A DNA stretch of 64,000 nucleotides from Phaeobacter sp. G2 (GTDB taxonomy: Bacteria > Pseudomonadota > Alphaproteobacteria > Rhodobacterales > Rhodobacteraceae), in assembly GCA_025163595.1 (NCBI GenBank), contig CP104100.1:930001-994000 (forward strand), written 5' to 3'. The notes under the pieces were generated by a model. It ran no database searches. It worked only from the letters and a program-made list of their open reading frames with translations, and had not been told where the DNA came from. This document shows, one piece after another, positions 34,392 through 41,053 of this stretch (position 1 is its first letter; each line of letters starts with the position of its first letter). Both the position numbers and the translations under genes were made by a program.

Positions 34392-35089
34392 GTCTCCAGT
34401 TGTGTGGTCAGAGGAATAAGCCGGGTTGTGTCGGCATCGCGCAGCAGCATGCCAAAGTCTTCATCGACGCCGAGGAAGGTACCGGAGACGCCATTCAACT
34501 GCGTCTCTTCGCCAACCCCATGGGCCAGCCCGCGCCATTCGGCATGCAGGGGCGCTAGCCCGTCTTGCTCCCAGCGGTTGATCCAATGCAGAGCATGGCG
34601 CGCCCAGCTTTCAACCAGAGCCGGGGCCTGCACATCAGCGCAGCCCTCGGCATAAAGCGCGGTTTGGTCGGGGGTTTCTCCGGTGTCATCGCGACCCGGC
34701 CACAGGGGCATTTCCAGCCCCACCACCAGCCAGTCTGGTATGGTGTCCGGCTCATCGCTGCTGGCAGCGATGCGCAGTCTGCCACAACGACCGCCGTTGA
34801 TGCGCAGACCTCCGCCCCATTCCAGATGCACCGCGACCTCGGGCGGGGCCAGTGCTCCCAGAGCGTTCTGCAAGCCGATCCCACATGTGGGCAACATGGC
34901 CATGGCCTTGTGCAGGGGCACCTCTGGGGCAAAAACCAGGGCGGCCCGCAGCAGGTCCGCGCCCAGATTATAGGTCACCAATCCCGCGTCACAGCCCAGG
35001 ATCGCCCGCTGGCAGGCGGTTTCAAATGGGTCTTCCTGTCCGGTCAGTGCGTGGCCAGACATCAAGGGCGGGAAGGAGAGCTGGCTCAT
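34388..35089 (-). CDS. Biotin/lipoate protein ligase-like protein (DUF4444-type)
   Basis: A 233-residue protein of the biotin/lipoate ligase superfamily. The segment VHLEWGGGLRINGGRCGRLR resembles the nucleotide/lipoyl-binding core (the usual WPND-type and GGK motifs are altered), and the C-terminal part (GLAHGVGEETQLNGVSGTFLGVDEDFGM) looks like the small SH3-like domain of biotin ligases. It overlaps Mrp by four bases upstream and DUF6505 by four bases downstream. In this place it is unlikely to be the cell's general biotin ligase; it may handle a cofactor for the formate dehydrogenase system. That is inference. Confidence 0.7.
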   Translation of the reverse strand: MSQLSFPPLMSGHALTGQEDPFETACQRAILGCDAGLVTYNLGADLLRAALVFAPEVPLHKAMAMLPTCGIGLQNALGALAPPEVAVHLEWGGGLRINGGRCGRLRIAASSDEPDTIPDWLVVGLEMPLWPGRDDTGETPDQTALYAEGCADVQAPALVESWARHALHWINRWEQDGLAPLHAEWRGLAHGVGEETQLNGVSGTFLGVDEDFGMLLRDADTTRLIPLTTQLET

Positions 35090-36153
35090 GCGGCGCCGCG
35101 CTCCACCAGGGCCGCTGCAACGTCGATAAAGGCTTTTGCCTGGGCGCTGTCGGGTTTGGCAGCCACGATGGGCGCGCCGCTGTCTGCGGCCAGACGGACG
35201 TCCAGGTGCAGCGGGATTTCTGCCAGCAGCGGCACGTTCAGCTTGGCCGCTTCAGCTGCCACACCACCGTGACCAAAGACATGTTCCTCGTGGCCGCAGT
35301 TGGAGCAGATATGGGTCGACATGTTTTCAATCATGCCCAGGATCGGCACGTTCAGCTTGTTGAACATATCAATGCCTTTGCGGGCATCAATCAGCGCCAC
35401 GTCCTGCGGGGTGGAGACGATAACAGCGCCATCCACCTGGGCCTTTTGCGCCAGGGTCATCTGCACATCGCCGGTGCCCGGCGGCAGATCAACAATCAGC
35501 ACATCCAAAGCGCCCCATTGTACCTGCATCATCATCTGCTGCAGCGCCCCCATCAGCATCGGCCCGCGCCAGACCACCGCCTGATCGTCATTGGTCATCA
35601 GGCCAATGGACATCATGGTGACGCCGTGATTGCGCAGCGGCAGGATGGTTTTGCCGTCGGGGCTGGCGGGGCGGCCAGAGACGCCCAGCATCCGGGGTTG
35701 CGAGGGGCCATAGACATCAGCGTCCAGCAAGCCAACACGGCGTCCCTGAGCGGCCAGCGCGCAGGCGAGATTGGCAGAGACGGTGGATTTTCCCACGCCA
35801 CCCTTGCCCGAGGCCACCGCGAGAATGCGATCTACACCGGGGATCTTTTGTGGCCCCTGCGGCGTGGCTGGTTTTGACGGCTTCAAATCCGGGGGCGGCG
35901 CCTTGGCAGCATGGCCGGTCAGCATCACCGAGACCTTTTCCGCGCCATCAAGGTCTTTGACAACGGCCTCAGCCTGATCCCGGACCGGGCCATAAAGCTC
36001 TGATTTAGCAGGGTCGATTTCCAACACAAACAACACGGTTCCTGCCTCAACAGACAGGCCGCGTGTGATGCCTGCGGCGACAATGTCCTGGCCGCTGACG
36101 GGGTCGGAAATGTTCTTTAGCGCCGCGAGGACGGATTCTCGGGTTATGGACAC
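35086..36153 (-). CDS. apbC: Mrp/ApbC (NBP35-type) iron-sulfur cluster carrier ATPase
   Basis: A 355-residue P-loop protein with an N-terminal MIP18/DUF59-like domain (residues 1-85, SVLAALKNISDPVSGQDIV) and a deviant Walker A ATPase domain (VASGKGGVGKSTVSANLA, about 115-132; DADVYGPSQPRMLG). The cluster-binding CxxC is in THICSNCGHEEH. Such proteins bind and hand over [4Fe-4S] clusters. It is translated together with the ligase-like and DUF6505 genes. The large ferredoxin gene lies 210 bp upstream on the same strand. Here it may load clusters onto the Fe-S-rich formate dehydrogenase; it may equally serve the whole cell. Confidence 0.92.
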   Translation of the reverse strand: MSITRESVLAALKNISDPVSGQDIVAAGITRGLSVEAGTVLFVLEIDPAKSELYGPVRDQAEAVVKDLDGAEKVSVMLTGHAAKAPPPDLKPSKPATPQGPQKIPGVDRILAVASGKGGVGKSTVSANLACALAAQGRRVGLLDADVYGPSQPRMLGVSGRPASPDGKTILPLRNHGVTMMSIGLMTNDDQAVVWRGPMLMGALQQMMMQVQWGALDVLIVDLPPGTGDVQMTLAQKAQVDGAVIVSTPQDVALIDARKGIDMFNKLNVPILGMIENMSTHICSNCGHEEHVFGHGGVAAEAAKLNVPLLAEIPLHLDVRLAADSGAPIVAAKPDSAQAKAFIDVAAALVERGAA

Positions 36154-36363
36154 GCGGGACTTGCTCCTTTGATGGTGGCCCGGCAGGGGGCTCTGGCTGT
36201 CTGGCTATGGGAGGCCAAGCTGGCTTTGCCTGCTCGGGTCTCTTTCATTTTGTTTTATCTATCTGACTTGCAGCTTTGTTGCATCCGCCAACTGCGCTGG
36301 GGAGTGAAATTGCTGTAGCCTCTCCTGGTTCCAACGGACGGACCTGTGATCTCATGTGGGATC

Positions 36364-38337
36364 TCAATGGTCCCGGCGTTTGCTGAGGTAGTCCTCTGTC
36401 GTGCGCACCTTGGGGCGGTCTGCTCCGGCAAATGGGCTGTCTTTTTGGTGGAACTGGGCCTGCACCCGGCAGTCGTCGCACATCTGAATCATCCGGGCCA
36501 TTTCGGGGCGAGCGAACATTGCGTGTTTCCCGGCCAGTTTCTCGGTGATTTTTTCGATGGTGGATTTCACCCCAAACAGGCTGCCACACTCGACGCAGGC
36601 AAAGGGCTCTTCTTCGTGCAGCACCACCTGCGACAGCGCAGTAGGGTCAAGGTTGAGACGTGGCTCAAAAGAGATCGCATCCTCGGGGCAGGCGCTGGCA
36701 CAGATCCCACATTGCAGACAGGCCTCTTCCTGAAATCTGAGCTGTGGCAGGTCGGGATTGTCCCCCAGGGCCCCCGAAGGACACAGAGAGACACAAGACA
36801 GGCACAGGGTGCAGCTGTCCTGGTCAACCAGAACAGCGCCATAGGGGGCCTGCGCGGGCAGGGGCAGCTGCTGCGCCTTTGGCTGCAGCGCCATGGCGGC
36901 CTGACGGGTGATCTGGCGGCGTGACCCCATGGGGCGGATCGGCGTCGCCAGCGGTTGGGAGACCTGCGCATCATACAGCGCATCGCTCAGCAGGTCGGGG
37001 TCTGCGATATCCAGCAGCCGCGCCTTGCCCGCGCCGCTAATTGCCAGCGCCAGGTCCAGCTCGGTTTGCTGTACCTCATGGTCAATGCCGGGGCTCAGCA
37101 GCAGTGAGACATCAGCAAAACCGGCGGCCAGCGCCGCAAGGATTTCTGCATGGCCAAAGGCATTGAGCGCTGTCACCTCCAGCGGCACCACATCCGCAGG
37201 CAAGCCACGGCCAAAGCGTGCCGCGAGGCTGATCATCTCACTGCCATGGGGGGCCACCACCAGCAAACGGGGGCTTTGACCTCCGGCATCGAGGTAGGCC
37301 TTGGCCAGGGTCTGGATGCGGCGGAATTGGTCATCAGTGGCCGGCGCATCGTAGGTGATCGCCCCAGAGGGGCAGAGCGCGGCGCAGGCGCCGCAGCCGG
37401 CGCAGATCATCGGATCAATGCTGACCTGATCCCCGGCAGAGCTGATCGCCGAGGTGGGGCAATGGTCCAGGCATTTGCTACAGCCGGACTGGGCAGCGCG
37501 GGAATGGGCGCACAGCAGCGCCTCATGGCGCAGGTACAGCGGTTTTTCAAAGGTTCCCACCATCTGCGAGGCTGCCAGAATGACATCGGCAACCGCCTGC
37601 GGGTTCTTGGGATCTGCGCGCAGATAGCCTTCGCGTTTGTCCGGGGCCGGAAACAGGGGGGTGTCGCCGCGCAGATCCAGGATGAGATCGCAGTCCGACA
37701 GGGCGCCGTCACGCGCGGCTGTCCAGCTCCACTGGCGTCCCGCCACATCCAGCTGTTGTAGCGCATCAATGCTGACTTGAAACTGCCCCAAAGCGCCCTG
37801 TGCGCGCCGTAACTTGCCTCGGATCACATCAAATTCGCGCCCTGGGGCAAGGTTCATCGGCTCCAGGGGGGGGGCATTTTTATCTGTATCCAGCAGCACG
37901 GTGACCCCCAGCACGTCTTGCAGACGTTCAGCGGCGGCCAGGGCCAGGTCAGCTGGCCCCAGGATCAGGCAGAGCCCCTCGCTGGTCACATCCACGGATT
38001 TCCCCGGGGAGACATCCAAGCAGGCCTCAGCGATGAGGGCGGACATTTTGGGTAGTAAATCACCGTTATCAGCGGTCCAGCCTGCCCTGTCCCGCAGGTC
38101 AAGCAAAGGCGGCTCTGGCTGGTCCAATTCCGCCGCCAGATCGGCGAAGAATCTTTTTTCCTGGGTGCAGCAAATCACCGAATCGCCGCCTGAAATTGCC
38201 GCCGCAGTGGTCTCGACCTGGGTGGTGCACAGGGCAGTATGAACGCGGCTGCACCCCAGGCCCGTTGCCTTGGAGAGGGCATCAGCGTTGAGGGTCTGTG
38301 TCCCTGAACAATCACATAAAATCAATTGCTTGGTCAT
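36364..38337 (-). CDS. Multi-cluster 4Fe-4S ferredoxin-like protein of the formate dehydrogenase locus
   Basis: A 657-residue soluble protein. Four ferredoxin motifs are visible: CSKCLDHCP and CAGCGACAALCP around residues 285-330, and CTLCLSCVSLCP and CLQCGICASACP around 515-560. A C-terminal pair of CxxC (FACVECGS, MCDDCRVQ) could bind zinc or another cluster. The N-terminus holds further Cys (ILCDCSGTQTL, CTTQ, ICCTQEKRF). The middle (residues about 340-480) has LLVVAPHGSEMISLA, like a nucleotide- or flavin-binding fold. It probably relays electrons or helps assemble the enzyme encoded on the other strand. It has no signal peptide, so it is cytoplasmic. Start ATG 38337 follows GAGG. Confidence 0.85.
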   Translation of the reverse strand: MTKQLILCDCSGTQTLNADALSKATGLGCSRVHTALCTTQVETTAAAISGGDSVICCTQEKRFFADLAAELDQPEPPLLDLRDRAGWTADNGDLLPKMSALIAEACLDVSPGKSVDVTSEGLCLILGPADLALAAAERLQDVLGVTVLLDTDKNAPPLEPMNLAPGREFDVIRGKLRRAQGALGQFQVSIDALQQLDVAGRQWSWTAARDGALSDCDLILDLRGDTPLFPAPDKREGYLRADPKNPQAVADVILAASQMVGTFEKPLYLRHEALLCAHSRAAQSGCSKCLDHCPTSAISSAGDQVSIDPMICAGCGACAALCPSGAITYDAPATDDQFRRIQTLAKAYLDAGGQSPRLLVVAPHGSEMISLAARFGRGLPADVVPLEVTALNAFGHAEILAALAAGFADVSLLLSPGIDHEVQQTELDLALAISGAGKARLLDIADPDLLSDALYDAQVSQPLATPIRPMGSRRQITRQAAMALQPKAQQLPLPAQAPYGAVLVDQDSCTLCLSCVSLCPSGALGDNPDLPQLRFQEEACLQCGICASACPEDAISFEPRLNLDPTALSQVVLHEEEPFACVECGSLFGVKSTIEKITEKLAGKHAMFARPEMARMIQMCDDCRVQAQFHQKDSPFAGADRPKVRTTEDYLSKRRDH

Positions 38338-38729
38338 TCTTTGCCTCGCGAATTTTCCGGTAAAATCCTGTTGGATCGACGGCTTGCTGGGAGGTCAGAC
38401 TAGCTCTGTTTCTTTGTCGAGGTAAACCGGGTTTCAGTTGCAACAGCCGCCCCGCAGGCAGGTTTGGAGAACAGGTGATTCGCCATTTGCCGACACAGTG
38501 GGTTCCTGATCTTTTTTGTCGAAATAGACATTTCGACCGCAGGGCGGTGGTGGTCAATGTGCAGCACCCCAATTTGTCCCGCTGCAGAGGTTTTCTCCAG
38601 CTGCCTGCTTTTTGGGCTTTCGTGACGCGGCGTTGTCGGCGCAATCTTGCTGCAACCAGTGACGGTCCGGCGTTTTGCGATTGGACTGCAGCCGTGACAG
38701 TGGGAAATGACAAAGGGTTTCGTGACAGG
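38338..38729. promoter_or_regulatory. 392-bp divergent region of the formate dehydrogenase locus
   Basis: It separates the minus-strand ferredoxin arm from the plus-strand enzyme arm and must hold both promoters. It contains GTCGAAAT-AGAC-ATTTCGAC, an 8-bp stem at 38518-38537, which could be a regulator site; it is flanked by a T-run on its left. I found no convincing sigma-54 -24/-12 sequence on either strand by eye. Confidence 0.45.
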
Positions 38730-39299
38730 GTGAGTCAAACCACACAGAAAACTGACGTGATGCCGGTGGGCGTGGTTTTGCGCCGCTCTCCGGGTGTTAC
38801 CCGCTGGGCCAAATGGAATTGGACGGTCTCGGGGCTCTTGCCTGCCGCGTCGGCGGCCGATTGGCAGCTGTTGCGCAGCGAGGGCGGTGTCAGAGAATAC
38901 CATGCCGCGACCCTGCCACTGGAACTGCACCGCGCCGAAGCAGAGGCCTACATGCAGGCGCTGACCACCAATCCCCCGAGTGTCTATGTGATCCTGCGCG
39001 AGGCCAGCGAGGGGGAGTTTCCGCTGGAGGTCACCCTGATCACCGCCTCACCGTTTGAGGCGCAGGACTATGCCGACAGTGGCGAAGAGCTGGTGGAGAA
39101 GGTGGCGATGCCCTCGGGGCTGGTGGCCTGGCTGCGTGAATTCACCCTGGCGCATTTCCAGGAAGAAGAGTTCAAGAAACGGCGCCGGGACAACAAAGAT
39201 ATCGGCGGCAGTGAAGATGGCATTGGCGATCCGCGCATTGCCCAGCTTACGGATGTGTACCGCTCGCCCTCCTTGGCTAAAAAGGGGCGCATGCAATGA
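38730..39299 (+). CDS. DUF3305 domain protein
   Basis: A protein of about 189 residues with the DUF3305 start MPVGVVLRRSPGVTRWAKWNW and the core RSEGGVREYHAATLPLELHR...YVILREA. No signal peptide or membrane segment is visible. The family is known from formate dehydrogenase and related molybdoenzyme loci; its precise role is not established. GTG 38730 is chosen because conserved proteins start a little before MPVGVV; ATG 38760 is possible. The C-terminus is charged (FKKRRRDNKDIGG). It overlaps DUF3306 by four bases (ATGA at 39296). Confidence 0.75.
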   Translation: MSQTTQKTDVMPVGVVLRRSPGVTRWAKWNWTVSGLLPAASAADWQLLRSEGGVREYHAATLPLELHRAEAEAYMQALTTNPPSVYVILREASEGEFPLEVTLITASPFEAQDYADSGEELVEKVAMPSGLVAWLREFTLAHFQEEEFKKRRRDNKDIGGSEDGIGDPRIAQLTDVYRSPSLAKKGRMQ

Positions 39300-39979
39300 G
39301 CAGGGGTGATTTCTGGTCCCGCCGACAGGCCGCCGTGGCCGCCGAGGCAGAGGCAGAACAGCGGGCCGAGGTCGCGGCAGAGGCTGCGGCACGGGAAGCG
39401 GAACTTGCTGAGCAAAGCGACGACGAAATCCTTTCCGCGCTGGATCTGCCTGCTCCCGAGAGCCTTAAGGACGGGGATGATTTCAAGATCTTTCTGACCG
39501 ATCAGGTTCCCGCGCGCATCAAGACCCGCGCCCTGCGGCATCTGTGGCGCGCCAATCCAGTGCTTGCCTGCGTCGATGGGCTGGTGGATTATGGCGAGGA
39601 CTTTACCGATGCGGCCTGTGTCATTGAGGGGCTGCAAACCGCCTATCAGGTGGGCAAAGGCATGACCAAACATGTCGAAGCGCTGGCCCAGGAGGCTGCG
39701 GCACGGGATGCCGCAACAGAGCAAGCTGAGGCCGAGCGGATCGCTGCCGAGGCCGAGTCGGACGACCCGCAGGCGTCTTCGGCGGCCGAGGTCGCAGCCA
39801 CCGGGGAGGCGCCATCAGTTGCTGCCGCCGCGTCGCAACAGGTCGGCCAGCGTGCAAATGAACTGGCAGCAGCCCAGGCCGATCTGGACGAAGAGGCTGC
39901 GCTCCCAGGTGAGGCCTTGATCCCAGCGGCCCCCCGGCGCATGCGTTTCTCATTTGCAGAAACAGAGGCGCAGACATGA
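39296..39979 (+). CDS. DUF3306 domain protein
   Basis: A 227-residue protein with a highly charged, alanine-rich N-terminus (SRRQAAVAAEAEAEQRAE, probable coiled coil at residues 8-45), the conserved DUF3306 core RALRHLWRANPVLACVDG followed by YGEDFTDAA, and a low-complexity acidic/alanine tail from about residue 130. It is always found with DUF3305 and formate dehydrogenase genes as far as I know. A role in assembly of the enzyme is likely but not proven. It overlaps both neighbours by ATGA, so DUF3305, DUF3306 and the chaperone are made in step. Confidence 0.78.
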   Translation: MSRGDFWSRRQAAVAAEAEAEQRAEVAAEAAAREAELAEQSDDEILSALDLPAPESLKDGDDFKIFLTDQVPARIKTRALRHLWRANPVLACVDGLVDYGEDFTDAACVIEGLQTAYQVGKGMTKHVEALAQEAAARDAATEQAEAERIAAEAESDDPQASSAAEVAATGEAPSVAAAASQQVGQRANELAAAQADLDEEAALPGEALIPAAPRRMRFSFAETEAQT

Positions 39980-40014
39980 GCAGCAGCGAGACCACCCGCA
40001 AGGAGCCAAAAATA

Positions 40015-40644
40015 ATGACAGACCTAGAGACCATGCCAGCGGCACCTGCGCCATCTGCTCCCATCCGGGCAGAGGACCAAATGCGCGCAGATCTCTACAA
40101 CTATCTTGGCGTTATGCTGGCTGGCCCCCCGGATGAAATGCTGCTGGCGCAGACATCCGGGTTGGTGGGCGATGACAGTCCCCTGGGCGAGGCCATCAAT
40201 GCCCTGGCCAAACTGGCGCGCCACAGCAAACCTGCCTCGGCGGAGCGGGAGTTCAACAAGCTGTTCATCGGTTTGGGGCGGGGCGAGCTGCTGCCCTATG
40301 CCAGCTACTACCTGACGGGCTTTCTAAACGAAAAGCCACTGGCACAGCTGCGCCAGGACATGGCGGCAGGCGGGCTGACCCGTGCCCCCAACGCCTATGA
40401 GCCTGAGGACAACATCGCCTCTTTGATGGAGATGATGGGCGCGATGATTGCCGGGCGTTTTGGCACGGCCTCGGATCTGGTCCAGCAAAAACAGTTCTTT
40501 GGCAAACACATCGGCCCCTGGGCCGGACATTTCTTTTCGGATCTCGAAGGTGCCAAATCTTCGGTTCTCTATGCCGCGCTCGGTGCCGTCGGGCGGCAGT
40601 TCATGGAGATCGAAGCTGAAGCCTTTCGGATGAGCGCGGAGTAA
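40015..40644 (+). CDS. TorD/DmsD-family molybdoenzyme chaperone
   Basis: A 209-residue all-helical chaperone. Family stretches are EREFNKLFIGLGRGELLPYASYYLTG (split at residues about 75-100) and the later EPEDNIASLMEMM, equal to the ExxDH-type motif that binds Tat signal peptides. It keeps the catalytic subunit unfolded or cofactor-ready until export. ATG 40015 is preferred because AAGGAG stands 9 bases before it; ATG 39976, overlapping the previous stop, would add 13 residues. Its partner is most likely the Tat-targeted FdhA encoded 400 bp downstream. Confidence 0.88.
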   Translation: MTDLETMPAAPAPSAPIRAEDQMRADLYNYLGVMLAGPPDEMLLAQTSGLVGDDSPLGEAINALAKLARHSKPASAEREFNKLFIGLGRGELLPYASYYLTGFLNEKPLAQLRQDMAAGGLTRAPNAYEPEDNIASLMEMMGAMIAGRFGTASDLVQQKQFFGKHIGPWAGHFFSDLEGAKSSVLYAALGAVGRQFMEIEAEAFRMSAE

Positions 40645-40696
40645 TCCGCAAAAGGGCGCTGGGCTTTGGCCCTGCGCTGTAACCCGTGAAACAAAA

Positions 40697-40715
40697 CCTG
40701 GCATTTTGCGCCAGG
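40697..40715 (+). promoter_or_regulatory. Small hairpin next to the FdhX ribosome site
   Basis: CCTGGC-ATTTTGC-GCCAGG ends at the start of the GGAGGAGGAG ribosome site of the small Tat protein gene. It may affect access of ribosomes to that start, or be an mRNA processing point. Confidence 0.35.
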
Positions 40716-40728
40716 AGGAGGAGTTCAC

Positions 40729-40920
40729 ATGAGCAAGAAAGATGAGGGGGCCAGCAGCCGCCGCGACTTTCTGAAAATGGCGGCGACAACTGCGCCGCTG
40801 GCTGCAGTGGCGGTTGCCACCAGCGGGTCAGAGGCCGCAGCCGCAGCACCTGATCTGGCATCCGACAAGATGCAAGATACGGCGCATACCCGCGCCTATT
40901 ACGAAAGCACCCGGTTCTAA
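40729..40920 (+). CDS. Small Tat-signal protein of formate dehydrogenase loci (FdhX-type)
   Basis: A 63-residue protein that is almost only a twin-arginine signal: SSRRDFLKMAATTAPLAAV with the arginines at 11-12, an AAAAA-type cleavage site near residue 38, and a short tail ending TRAYYESTRF. Such proteins precede membrane-bound formate dehydrogenase genes and are named formate dehydrogenase region Tat target proteins. Its role is unknown; it may be a small subunit of, or decoy for, the exported enzyme. A strong ribosome site (GGAGGAGGAG) and a small hairpin lie before ATG 40729. Confidence 0.85.
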   Translation: MSKKDEGASSRRDFLKMAATTAPLAAVAVATSGSEAAAAAPDLASDKMQDTAHTRAYYESTRF

Positions 40921-40968
40921 CCAGCACCGGTCGCACACAAAAGACTATTCATTGACCACACGGCAACT

Positions 40969-40983
40969 GGTTGCGAGACGCCC
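40969..40983 (+). repeat. 15-bp direct repeat, noncoding copy
   Basis: GGTTGCGAGACGCCC. The same 15 bases recur at 41077-41091 inside the fdhA coding region (codons for VARRP). Both copies are in the same frame, suggesting a small local duplication. Confidence 0.6.
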
Positions 40984-41053
40984 GACCGCCACGTGGTTTC
41001 CTTGAACCAAGCGCGCTCTTTCCACTGTGAAGGGGTTAGCAAGGGAGGTTTAT

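Noticed and set aside
38338..38729. Sigma-54 promoter for the formate dehydrogenase operons
   Set aside because: No GG-N10-GC arrangement near TGGCAC-N5-TTGC was found by eye, and the local regulator lacks GAFTGA.
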